DNA of 64,000 bases from NCBI GenBank assembly GCA_900660155.1, contig CABFPE010000740.1, forward strand, positions 236,488 to 300,487, written 5' to 3'. Below the pieces are notes generated by a model. That model worked only from the letters and a program-made list of their open reading frames with translations, did no database searches and was not told the DNA's origin. The stretch's first letter is position 1. Every line of letters starts with the position of its first letter. Positions 11,421-21,830 of this stretch are shown piece after piece. The position numbers were made by a program, and so were the translations under genes. Source of the DNA: Hofstenia miamia (lineage: Eukaryota; Xenacoelomorpha; Acoela; Hofsteniidae).

Positions 11421-12341
11421 TTGAATGAAGCTATACCAGTGAGAGAGCCGCAGAGTGAAATGTATAAACAATGCAAAATGGAAGATGAATTTGTGGAGAA
11501 ATTGGTGACCAACATAACAAAACAAGTAAAAGAAAATTCTAAAAAACCCAGAGATGTAAAACCTATATTCAAAGAAACAATATTGTCAGAAGGGGAAGAT
11601 ATAGAGGCACCAGCATGTAAAGCAATCCTCCCAAAATTTACAGGAAAGGTTGATAGCTATTCACCAACGTTTAATGAATGGATCCAAATGTTTGAAATGA
11701 GCATGAAGGAGAGAAAAGTGATACAAAAACAAGTGGCAGTGAGATTTCTTCTATATTTGGGGATTGCAGCTTATCAGCATTATTTGGTGTTGGATTTAGA
11801 GACCAAAACAAATTATAAAAAGCTAATAGGAGAATACCAACAGTATTATGATGATGAAAGCTTTAAAAGTCAATATCATATATTATTGAATAGTACAAAA
11901 ATGAACAAAAGAGAGGATTTACAAAATTACATGTTGCAGGTGGAGAGACTATTAAAGTTAAGTTCTAGAGAGTGAACATATTCAAAATATGACTTGTTTT
12001 CACATATCTGTAAGGGACTTCTGGAACCAATTCGACAACAGTTTGAAATAAAATGCGATGCAGATGATTTGTTAGACGGGATGATAAGAAAAGGATTAGC
12101 GATACAAGTCATGATGGAGAATAATGCTCAGATAAATGAAAAGTCGACAACAATAAAGGCAACAACATTGCCTATGATAAACAGAACCAGTAAAATAACA
12201 GGAAAAGAAGAGGTTAGAAAACCAAAAGACGAGATTATAAGAATAAAATTGAAAGATGGTACGATAAAAAGAAGAAATAGGAAAGATTTGAAATGTCAAA
12301 CGTGCTGTAAGAAAGGCCACATGAAGAAATTTTGTAAATGA
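11421..12341 (+). pseudogene. Gypsy gag: capsid-like and CCHC nucleocapsid regions
   Basis: ORF 11421-11975 holds a capsid-like region (LPKFTGKVDSYSPTFNEWIQ, VRFLLYLGIAAYQHYLVLDL). After a TGA and local frame change the coding continues in 11994-12341 (DLFSHICKGLLEPIRQQFEI), ending with one zinc knuckle CQTCCKKGHMKKFC of the CX2CX4HX4C type. The frame then continues past another TGA into an acidic linker (QINFIEEEEAYFDKEDLLED). Retroviral-type Gag packages element RNA. Here at least two stops interrupt it. Confidence 0.7.
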
Positions 12342-12530
12342 CAAATTAATTTCATTGAGGAGGAAGAAGCATATTTTGACAAAGAGGATTTATTAGAGGA
12401 CAAAGAGGAACCTGAACAAAATGAAGAAACAGAAAGTGATACTTTAAACTAGAAGGAGCACCACCTCTAGTAAACCATGCACCTGTTCTAATTGTAACAG
12501 ACCTAATCAAAGCAAATAATTAATGGTGTA

Positions 12531-13660
12531 ATGGTCAAAGCAACCATAGATATGGGAGCAGTAATATCAATAATCACTGATGAGTGTGCTTTGAAGATAG
12601 GATTTGAAAGGAAGAATCTACAAAGTGAGAAGAGCAGGCGAATAAATGCCTCTGGAGATTATATTGACATAAAAGGTAAGTTAATAGATATACCAATTCA
12701 GATAGCAAATACGACGTTTTCACAAACATTTATGGTCATAGATTCAGAAAAAAATTCACTACCCTATGAAGTGATATTAGGGAATGATTTTCTAATGGAC
12801 AACAAGCGCATTATTGACTATACCAAAAAAACAATATTGGTGCAGGAGGAAGTAATCACAACTCATGAGAAAGAAGAAGAAGACACAGAAATAATAAAAT
12901 TTCAATTAAGTGAAGACATAAGAATTTTGCCAAATAATTGGAAAGTGTGTCAAATACAAACGGAAAAGGAGCTAACTGCCAAAATCATGATATATGATGA
13001 AAAAGGGATTAATACAAAAAAGCTATCGATTCCATCAAGTTTGTGTATAGTAAAGGAAGGCAAGGGTACCATACCGATATTAAATGTGATGAATCACATA
13101 GTCAATATAAAAAAGGATACTCTCAAAATTAAAGGAAAGAGAGTCAAAACAGAAAAAATGACGGTGAACAAAACAATTAGTATAGAAGAAGATAAAGAGT
13201 ACCAAATACCAGAAATTAACAAAATGGAATACAAGCATTTGGATAAAGATGAAAGGAAAAAATTGATAGAAATCATACAAAAACAGGCTAAAATATTCAA
13301 TTTTGGAGAAATAAGTGTAGGAAAAGTGGTAGGAGAAACGTATAAAATTATAACAACCATGGAGGAACTGATAAGACTGCCGTGCAGAAGAGTGCAGAAG
13401 AATTTGAAAGAAAACTACAATACTATCTTGAACAAACAAATAGATAATAAAATAATCAGACCTAGTGAAAGCCCATATGCTGCACCAACTGTCTTTGTGA
13501 AACAGGGGAACAAGTATAGGTTATGCATAGATTTTTGCAAATTAAATGAGGTTACAAAGAAAGACGCATATCTGCTCCCGAGGATAGAGGATATCATATA
13601 TGAAGCCAGCAAAAATAAGTACTACACTTGCATAGACCTATGTAAGGCATATTGGCAGGT
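12531..13660 (+). pseudogene. Gypsy pol: aspartic protease and start of RT
   Basis: One ORF covers the protease and the N-terminal part of reverse transcriptase. Protease active-site segment reads ATIDMGAVISIIT: the usual Asp-Thr/Ser-Gly is Asp-Met-Gly. The second protease motif is VILGNDFLMDNKRIIDY. RT region: IIRPSESPYAAPTVFVKQG, YRLCIDFCKLNEVT, YLLPRIEDII, YYTCIDLCKAYWQVPF. It then leaves the RT reading at about 13,660, before the catalytic YxDD. The ORF's last residues to 13,700 are not RT. Confidence 0.85.
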
Positions 13661-13739
13661 GCCTTTCTTTCCTTTTGTCATTTTATCATCTGGTTTGTAG
13701 TGGTGCCCCTTCTTGGTCACGATTCCAGGCTCTTGTTAA

Positions 13740-14215
13740 AGTGCGTATCCTAACCTACATTTAATAATCATTACATGCTCAGTCACATTATTGTCATTAA
13801 TTTGGATCTAAAATAATGTCAATATAAATCTCTAGGTTTCAGCTTACCAGCCATATTTCGAGCTTGTTAAGTTTAATACATGTAGATAAGTGATCAGTAG
13901 TCAAATAAACGAGAATAAAAACCCTTATACCTAACAGAAGTGCACTGTCATGGTGAGGCACAAAGACCCTTGAATCATTCCTGTGATGGATCCAGACCAC
14001 TACTAAACACAAATGGTTTAGCTTGACATCATATTAAGTAATCAAAACATAGAAAAGAAACAATATAAGAATTCTGAAGAAATTTCTTTATCAATGGTTT
14101 ACATGAATTTGAATCTATCTATAGTAGCTCAAAAAAGTACCTGTTGATTTCAAATTTTGAATTTCTGATCTGCCAAGATGGCGGCTAAAAATAATGGAAG
14201 CAATTTCACCCCCTT
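13740..14215 (+). repeat. Long terminal repeat of the pPolB element (left end)
   Basis: From AGTGCGTATCCTAACCTACA to the AATGGAAGCAATTTCACCCC region it aligns with 47,029-47,515 in the same orientation and with 51,040-51,466 in reverse. Shared blocks include TTTGGATCTAAAAT, TAGGTTTCAG, GATGGATCCAGAC and AAGTACCTGTTGATTTCAAA. Termini starting with AG are usual for Polintons. Confidence 0.8.
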
Positions 14216-14455
14216 TGTTAGTCAAAATTATTAGTATCAACAAATACTATTCCATAATCAATTACACTGATTTTACTTCACAAAATTTCAATGAATGCTC
14301 ACAAACTTTTGATAATCAAGTCAATGAAATGATGTTAAATTTTGAAGAAAATCAAACCGGGTCAAGTGATGTCAACCAACAGCCAACCACATCATCAATC
14401 ACAAACACTATGACAATGATATCTGAAGACGCTACTACTTCAACCAAGTAAGTAC
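14168..14455 (+). other. Possible first exon of the element's polymerase gene
   Basis: A CCAAGATGGCGGCTAAAAAT motif near the inner end of the terminal repeat resembles the AAGATGGCGGC start-site element (YY1-type) of many animal 5' UTRs. A second frame from 14,194 stays open to 14,451 (polar, Asn/Thr/Ser-rich, EMMLNFEENQTGSSDVNQQP) and meets a good splice donor, ACCAA|GTAAGT. The next coding block at 15,906 is preceded by CTATTTAG. The related copies near 47.5 kb conserve the AAAAATAATGGAAGTGATTT part. That this is spliced onto the polymerase is an inference. Confidence 0.4.
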
Positions 14456-14569
14456 ATGCTTTTTTATTTTGAAAATTGTGTTTGGCATCTTTTGCGATTT
14501 TTAAAAAACACAATAAAGTTTTTAAGTTTAAATATTAAAGTAATCTTGTCAATGTTTTTTAATTCAAAA

Positions 14570-15760
14570 GCATGGTAAACACAATTATTTTAATTGGTGT
14601 TATTCACCAGTCATTTTACAATTATTTTAATTGGTGTTATTCACCGGCAATTTTTTAAAAAAAAATAAAACACACATCCAATTTTCACTGGACAAAGAAT
14701 TAGAGGTTTACTGTTTAAACTAATGAGGTTTTTTAAAAACGCTGTGTTACAAATTTCAAAAACCAGATGATATTTTACATCACTGAAAATATTTCTCAAA
14801 AAAATGCACAAGTGTGTGTTCATTTTTAAATTTAAAATAATTGATTTATCACACTTACACTCTCTCAGATTATTATAGACATTGTGCGTAAAAATGAATT
14901 TTATTCATGGCTCAATTTCTTAGATATTATATTGTAAAGTCAAAATTTAATGAATTACAAAATCACTATCTCTCTCCCTGTGTGTATTTAAATGTTACAC
15001 ATTGCAGTGATTATTTGTTAAATGTATTCTCACTATTTTGTTTAAAAATGCATGTGTATTATCTGATTTTACTGAATACGAGTTTTAAAAATGTTTACAA
15101 TACACTATCAATATTATCTAATTACCATTTTGGGTGAATGCATGATTTAATTGTTATAAGGTCAATTTATATAATTTCCGTTTTTGGGGTGAATACTCAA
15201 TTTATTTAATTGTTACAATTTCAATTTATATATAATTCCCGTTTTTCTCAACACAAGATGTTGATGGAAATAATGTTTTATTTCTCTTTTATGAAATTGA
15301 GTTTTATTCATGGCTCAATATCATTTATTCCAAGTTTAAAAAGATGGAAGGAAATTTTTTCTCAATCATTATAGACATTGTGTGTAAATGAATTTTAAAC
15401 TCATTCACAGCTTATTATTTAATGTGCTACAAGATTGTCATCTCTCTGTGTATTTTAAATAATTGCGTAATTATTTTTAAAATGTGTCTTTTTCAATACA
15501 CATTGTTAACATTTTAAATGTAATTAACGTTTTACGAGGAGTGTTATCATTGAATAGCTAAATGTATACTTGTGTTTTAATTTTACATATGCATGCTTTA
15601 ATATAGAATGCCTGTTTTTTCGATGAATACATTTTTAAATGTTACATTGTCAATGTATATGTAATACCTGTTTTTGGGTGAATGCATGTTTTAATTGTTA
15701 CACTATCAATTATATCTATCTCAATGTTTTGTACGAATTTATTTAATTGTTACACTGGTA
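14570..15760. repeat. Subterminal AT-rich region with diverged short repeats
   Basis: A 40-bp tandem pair (AATTATTTTAATTGGTGTTA plus TTCACC) lies at 14,580-14,655, and several diverged units of the type TTTTTGGGTGAATGCATGTT / TTAATTGTTACA occur at about 15,119-15,245 and 15,605-15,760. Consistent with an intron or subterminal region of the element; no coding seen. Confidence 0.5.
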
Positions 15761-15905
15761 TTTTTTTCCTGTAATGTGTTTATGCGTATTTTTCATGCTC
15801 TACCTTTTTTTAATCAGTTTATATTTTTTAAAACCAATTATGCCAAAATTATTTTATCAAAAAATTGATATTTCCATGGCATTTATTAATAAATGGTCTA
15901 TTTAG

Positions 15906-18030
15906 ACAAAAGATTCAATATTTCTGTGGTTTGTGTCAATATAGCAGTCCTCATCCTCAGCAGGTTAGGTGCCATTTACACAGTAGACATAGGCTTATGA
16001 CAGTTAATTTCTGTGTTTATTGCAAAACTTATTTTGCCAGTAGATTGGATCTTAACACTCATTTTGATAATAAGCATCCCAATGAGATATCCCCACTGCC
16101 AGCTTCAAATAATAATGATTATACAATTCATAGAACGGAAAATGCATGTTAAGGAGCTTTTGCAAGTTATCTTTCAAATAATGTCAACTTAGTTGATATA
16201 TACATGGCATTCTCTAACCATCATGAAGCAATACGTCAAATAATTTCGAGCAAGATTTCTACGCATTATTCTGCAAAAATTTATTTAACCTGCGAAATAG
16301 AGATGGTCAAGCTGCAGGAAAATGATGAAGAAAAGTCGGTGATACTTTATCCAAGATCGAGCCCCATGTCAGTGTTTAGATCCAAACTAAGCAATAACAA
16401 CTTTTACAGACTAGTTGACGAAATTACAAGCCATATCAGTATGTACAATACAAATGGAATTGGGTTCATATTAAAAAACATCAATAGAGTCGGGCTCAAA
16501 GTGTCAAAATACAGTCCATCTTGAGGAGGGTCTTATATTCCTTTAATTGAACACCTAGAAAAAATCATTTCCTTGTGAATCCAGTCAATCACACTTATGG
16601 TTTGTGCATAGTGTACTAGCTTGCTTCCACCCAGAAATTAAAGATTGATGCTAAATAATGCATTTGAACAAATTTCTTCCATTGCTAAAGTACAAATGTC
16701 TAATGTTTCCTTTATCAATTAACAATATATATATTTTTGAGCCATGGAATTCCATAAATGTAAATGTCTATTCCCTAAATGATCAATGCCTTGTACCAGC
16801 ATACATATCTCTGTGCTGATATCATACAACAGTCAATCTATTACTAATAGAAGATGAAAAGAGCCACTATCTAGCAATTACAAATTTGAATGCATGTCTT
16901 TGATTTTTTAAGACTAGAAGTGATGGATTTTTCTGTTCAAAATGTTTATTGGGGTTTACAACAAAAACAAATTTGGAGAATTATGAGAATCAATGTGGCG
17001 GAGTCATGGAATCAAACATCACGTCTCCAGATCCTGCAGACGAGATTAAATTTAAAGCATACGCAGTGCAGAATTGCATTCCTATCATTGGTAGTTTGGA
17101 AATTGAAACAATATTGAGAAAAGTGCGCACTGTACAACCAAACCCATCAACCAGTTACACACTGTGTGAGGTTGAACAAATTCTATCCAGTGTGTGCAAA
17201 GTAATATCTGGTGAGAATTGCATTGAAGAAGCATTTGATCATTTACGTGAATTGGCAAAAAAATTGTATGAGCTGAAACAAAAACATCATAATTTTGTAA
17301 TTTCCCTGGAGCAGTGAAAAACAATGTTGGCATTGGCAGTGAGGTGTGTATTTTGTAGAAATGTGTTTGCACAAGATGTTGTGAAAGTTATTGACTACTG
17401 TCATTTTTCCGGGAAATTTTGAGTTGTCACACACAATAATTGCAACATTTTAAATCAAAGTCCTCAATTCACTCCAATTTACATGCATAATGGGAGCAAA
17501 TATGACATGCCTATTCTACTAAAAAATTTGAAAATGAAAGACGGAGAGAAGATATCTTGCATCCTGTGTACATCTGAGGTGTTTCTTTCACTAAATTTAA
17601 TGGTACCTGTACATAGTTATTCTGATAAAGACGGAGTCTCTAAACGATTTTTTGAAGAACCTAGATTTTTGGACAGCTATTGTTTCATAGCTGATAGTCT
17701 ATCAAACCTTGCAAAAAACATTGGCACAGAGAAATATCAATTTTTAAGAAATGGAATGGGCGAGCAGAAGGCATCAGTATTTAGCAAGGGGAAGTTGGCA
17801 TGCAATGCTGAAGTATACAGGAATCTTGCTTGATCCTATACATGCCGAGGAGGAATTGAATTTTATACTTGATGGAATTCATGGAGGTATGTACTCAACA
17901 TTTTCAGATAGATTTTTAAAGCCAAAAACCCTATGGTAGATGGATATGATTCAGAAAGGAGACCATCTATGCGTTCTATGGCAATTTGAACAGCTTATAT
18001 GCTGGAACCTGCCTGTGGAAATTGTAAAAT
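15906..18030 (+). pseudogene. Protein-primed family B DNA polymerase, N-terminal and exonuclease part
   Basis: The encoded enzyme would copy the element's linear DNA. After a splice acceptor, two zinc fingers (FCGLCQYSSPHPQQ..H..H and FCVYCKTYFASR..H..H) precede a conserved N-terminal block (GIGFILKNINRVGLKVSKY). After a TGA the frame continues in GGVLYS/IPL and HTYGLC-type sequence. Later pieces are IPIIGSLEIETIL, YCHFSGKF with a TGA, YMHNGSKYDMPILLKNL, FLDSYCFIADSLSNLAKNIG and a degenerate polymerase motif A (GNLNSLYAG, about 17,980-18,005). It is broken by frameshifts and mostly TGA stops, and ends where a LINE has inserted. Confidence 0.8.
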
Positions 18031-20597
18031 AAGATAAGATTAGATAATCTATATTCATTTGAATTTTTTTACAATATTTTACTGATATTTCAAATGAATA
18101 GCGTCATTAACTACTATGTACAAAAAAATGAATAGAAACAAAAATGAAATAAATAAAACAACACTGACTAAAAAATACACTGACTACGGATAGCTTACTA
18201 ATTTCGATTTATTGTATAATCGTTATTATAAAATTTAAATCCTATCCATGATCTACCTAATATAAACTTTTGTTTGAGAAATAATAATTTTAATTCTATT
18301 TTGAATTTTTTAAGGTTGTCTATTATTTTCATTTCTTTTGGCAATATATTCCAGTTATAAACTGCAGTATTAATAAAGGATTGACCCATGATATTTTTAT
18401 TAAATTTAACACGTGAGTAGTTTTTTGTGCGTTTATTTTGCTTCAGACAATCTGTCGAAAATGAGAATGATATCTCGTTGTAGGGTGGTATTTTCTTTAT
18501 GAATTTGAAGAAATAAATAATAATATTGTAAATAATTAACTCTTGTGGAAAAAGAATAGATTTAGAAATATATTCTTTTGTTTTAGAAGAGTTTTTATTA
18601 CAAACATTTAATGCCCATTTTAGTTGAACTCGAAGCTTTTTTAACATTTGGCTGTGTACATTAGTATATAAGATATTAGCATAGTTTAAATTACTCATAA
18701 CAAATGCATGAAACATTTGAATTACTGCAATTGGGGGTAACTGTTGGGAAACATGGGATATCTTTCTAATACCTATAGCCATTTTTTTAATAATAGTATT
18801 TATTTGCGACGTGAAATTAAGATTTGAATCTATTATTACGCCTAGATATTTAAACTTATTAACAGGTATAACAGATGAATTATTGAAATTAATTGAATAG
18901 TCGGAGATGTCCGTTTTTTTCTAAAAGGTTGCATTATGCAAAATTCAGTTTTTTTCGTATTAATACGCAATCTTTGCATGTTAAAATAGTTGCTCAATTT
19001 TATACAATTCGATTCAATAACTTTTACAGCTTTATCTAAGGATTTATTTCCACAGTAAATAGATGTATCATCGGCGTATTGTGTTATTTCACAGTCCGTA
19101 ATTTCCTTCATGTCATTCACATAAATATTAAAAAGCAGGGGATCTAGTATGGTTCCTTGAGGTACTCCATTATTGACAGACAACCAATTTGAAAAAGTAT
19201 CATTTAATTAAACTCGCTGAAGTCTATTACTTAAGTAATTAGATATAAGGTGAGCACTGTTAAGAGAAAAACCAATATTTTTTAATTTTCTTATTAATAT
19301 ATCATGGTTAATAGAATCGAATGCTTTTGAGAGGTCAAGACAGGCAATAGCAACAAATTTATTAGAGTCTAATAGTGCTCTCCATTTTTCTGTCGTTTGT
19401 ATAAGTGCGTCTGATGTTGAATAATTTTTTCTGAACCCAAATTGTGATTTGGACCATAGTTTATGATGATTTAAATGAAGTGTAATTTGTTCATGTAATA
19501 ATCTTTCAAATATTTTACTGATTGGTGATGTAATAAATATAGGTCGATAGTTTTTGGGACATTTTGGATCGTCTTTTTTGTAAATTGGAGTAATATGAGC
19601 CTGTTTCAAGAAATCGGGAAAAATATTCCATTTTAAGCATTCATTAAAGATATAATTTAAAGGTTCGGCAATATATTTCGCATTGTTTTTTAGTAACCAT
19701 ATTGGAATTTTTGAGGGGCCGCTTGACTTGTTTGATTTTAGTTTCTTGATTGCTTTAATTACTTCAAAACTTGTTATAAAGCGAAAACCAAATTCAGGGG
19801 TGTGCCTATTAGGATTTACTTCCTGGAATTTTGTTTGAGGACCGTCATAATTACCTAGGTTTGCAAATGTTTGATTTAAAATATTGGAAATTTCAAAATC
19901 AGAGACGTATTGATTTCCATCGGGGTCCACAATTTTTTCTATGGGAGAAGATTTTGATTTGGTACAATTCGAGATTTCGTTAATCAATCTCCATTTACTC
20001 TTTTGGTTCGGTAATTTTCTATATTCATTTTTAATATACTCATTGTAAGCTTTACGATTTTCTATATTAGAAATATTTCTAGCTTTTTTGTATAATGCAT
20101 AACTTTCAGGAGTACGGGCGTTAGAAAAAATTTAAAAGCGTCATTTTTTTTGTTATTAATTGTTTGCAGAAATCGGAAATCCAAGGCTTGTCATTCTTTA
20201 TGTTTTTGCGAGAATGATTAGTAACAAGGATTTTTTTCAGGACAATATTCATCTAAATAGGATTCAAGAATATCAAGAAAGCTTTTGATCATGTTGCTAG
20301 GATCAACCGCAACGTATACAGAAGACCAAGTTTCACGTGAAAGAGCATTTTTCAGGTTATCTATATTATCGGACGATTTTTCGCGAATAGTGATCCATTT
20401 TTTGGATATTTCAGAGAGTATTTTAGCTTTAGGGAAATTGGCTGATATTATGCAGTGATCAGAGAATGGACATTCAGAGGAGTAGTATAAGAAATCAAGA
20501 TTATTTTCGGGCAGTGCAATATAGTCAATCAAAGTCGCACTATTGGCTGCGATTCTTGTAGGAATGAAGGCATTTGCCGTTTTTAAATTAAAAGTAT
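18030..20597 (-). mobile_element. 5'-truncated CR1/L2-like LINE inserted in the polymerase gene
   Basis: Non-LTR retrotransposon fragment in reverse orientation between polymerase motif A (18.0 kb) and the next polymerase block (20.79 kb). It begins inside the endonuclease region and runs to a 3' tail of ATCTAATCTTATCTTATTTT type. The 5' boundary coincides with a minisatellite built from the LINE's own first bases. Three frames carry the RT, so it is inactive. Confidence 0.85.
18198..20532 (-). pseudogene. LINE ORF2 (endonuclease C-term + reverse transcriptase), frameshifted
   Basis: Reading on the minus strand: endonuclease end with CPFSDHCIISANF (20218-20532), then RT blocks NYRPIFITSPISKIFERLL, SQFGFRKNYSTSDALI and IACLDLSKAFDSINHDILI (19208-19987), GVPQGTILDPLLFNIYVNDM and the catalytic QYADDTSIYC (18842-19183), then the C-terminal region to a stop at 18,198. 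Motif set and order are those of the jockey/CR1/L2 group. At least three frame breaks. Confidence 0.85.
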
Positions 20598-20791
20598 TAA
20601 AAAAGAGATTAATCGTTTTAAAAAAGAGATTAATCGTTTTAAAAAGAGATTGATCGTTTTAAAAAGAGATTAATCGTTTTAAAAAGAGATTAATCGTTTT
20701 CAAGAGATTAATCGTTTTAAAGAGATTAATCGTTTTAAAGAGATTAATCGTTTTAGAGAGATTAATCGTTTTAAAGAGATTAATCGTTATT
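20598..20791. repeat. 18-21-bp minisatellite, ~10 copies
   Basis: Tandem AAAAAGAGATTAATCGTTTT units that shorten from 21 to 18 bp along the array. The first unit is continuous with the LINE 5' end, and the last unit runs straight into polymerase sequence (CGTTATTTAGTACAACTAGA), so the array sits on the insertion junction. Confidence 0.9.
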
Positions 20792-21830
20792 TAGTACAAC
20801 TAGATCTTGAATATCCAGAATATTTACATGACAAGCACTTTGATTTCCCGTTGGCACCACACAAGATGACAATAGAAGATAGACATCTTTCTCTATATCA
20901 GCTCAAAATAAAAAACAGGTTGAAAATATACCAAAACTTGTGCAAACTTTTTATAAAAAGGAGGATTTTATTCTATGAAATTTAATGTCAGTCAAGAATT
21001 GAAAGTCACGAAATTTCATAAAGCCCTCAAATTTAAACAACGCTGCATGCAATGATTTCGTGAATGCATTCTATAAATTAATGTCAAACACAGTATTTGG
21101 TAAATTAATGGACAATTTGAAGAAGTGAATAAACATCAAGTTTGCATACAATCTGGAATCCACAGAGAAATTAATAAAGAAACCAGAATTTAAGTTGTAC
21201 AACATCAGTGAGGAATTAGTCCAAGTCATGTTGAGACAAAAAGATACTGTTTGGAACTGACCCATTTATCTTGGCATGGCTATTCTCAATTTATCGAAAT
21301 TAATTATGATTAAGTTTACATATGAAATAATGAAAGCATCATTTAAGAACCAAATTACATTGTTATACTCCGACACAGATTCCTTACTTTATAAAATTAT
21401 ATAAGAAAACTTGTACACCAAGTTTTGATTTCTCCCATTACCACGAGAGTTCGCCTCTTTATACAGTAATACAAATAAAAAGGTGTGCTTAAAAGTCAAA
21501 GATGAGCTTGTTGGGGGCATGTTAGCGTGGCCTCTGACACTAAAACCAAAGCTCTACTTGACCAAATACACAAATGATAGTCACAGGGTGTTGGAGAAGG
21601 CCAGTGCAAAGGGTGTAACCTGTTCTGTGAAGCAGGCGATGAACTTCAACCTCTTTAAATCGATTCTACTGGAAGAAGGCATCATCTGAAGACCAATGGC
21701 TGGAATAAGATCTCATATGCATTCAATTAGTGTAGACGTCCACTCGCATTGCCCTCTCATGCTATGATAACAAATGCTATCTTGTTAATAGCTTAGAAAC
21801 ACTGCCATACGGACATAAAGGTAATTTAAT
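20787..21830 (+). pseudogene. Protein-primed family B DNA polymerase, C-terminal half
   Basis: Continues the gene interrupted at 18.03 kb. VQLDLEYPEYLHDKHFDFPL is followed by APHKMTIEDRHLSLYQL, then motif B (NAFYKLMSNTVFGKLMDNLK, about 21,062-21,123, then TGA), and motif C LYSDTDSLLYKI at about 21,363-21,398 with both catalytic Asp residues intact. The end has NKKVCLKVKDELVGGMLAW, AKGVTCSVKQAMNF and a final CYDNKCYLVNSLETLPYGHK block that resembles the usual end of Polinton polymerases. Stops (mostly TGA) and frameshifts make it non-functional. Confidence 0.85.

Larger units (their letters stand above)
10506..13660 (+). mobile_element. Truncated Ty3/gypsy-type LTR retrotransposon
   Basis: In order: primer binding site, coiled-coil gag leader, capsid-like region, CCHC nucleocapsid, aspartic protease and the first part of reverse transcriptase. 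The RT ends abruptly at AYWQVPF, before the catalytic YxDD box; unrelated sequence and then the long repeat of a different element follow from 13,740. There is no 3' half, so it cannot transpose by itself. Confidence 0.85.
13740..21830 (+). mobile_element. Polinton/Maverick-like element with pPolB, decayed
   Basis: Starts with a long repeat (13,740-14,215) whose relatives form inverted termini of a second element at 47.0-51.5 kb. It is followed by a possible first exon and a protein-primed type B DNA polymerase pseudogene on the plus strand, split by a LINE. Polintons replicate with such a polymerase and normally also carry integrase, protease, ATPase and capsid genes. None of these was recognised here, and no right terminus was found, so this is a partial copy. 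A related adintovirus-like origin is equally possible. Confidence 0.75.

Noticed and set aside
20598..20791. CRISPR-like array
   Set aside because: Units are directly adjacent without unique spacers, and the DNA is eukaryotic; it is a simple minisatellite.
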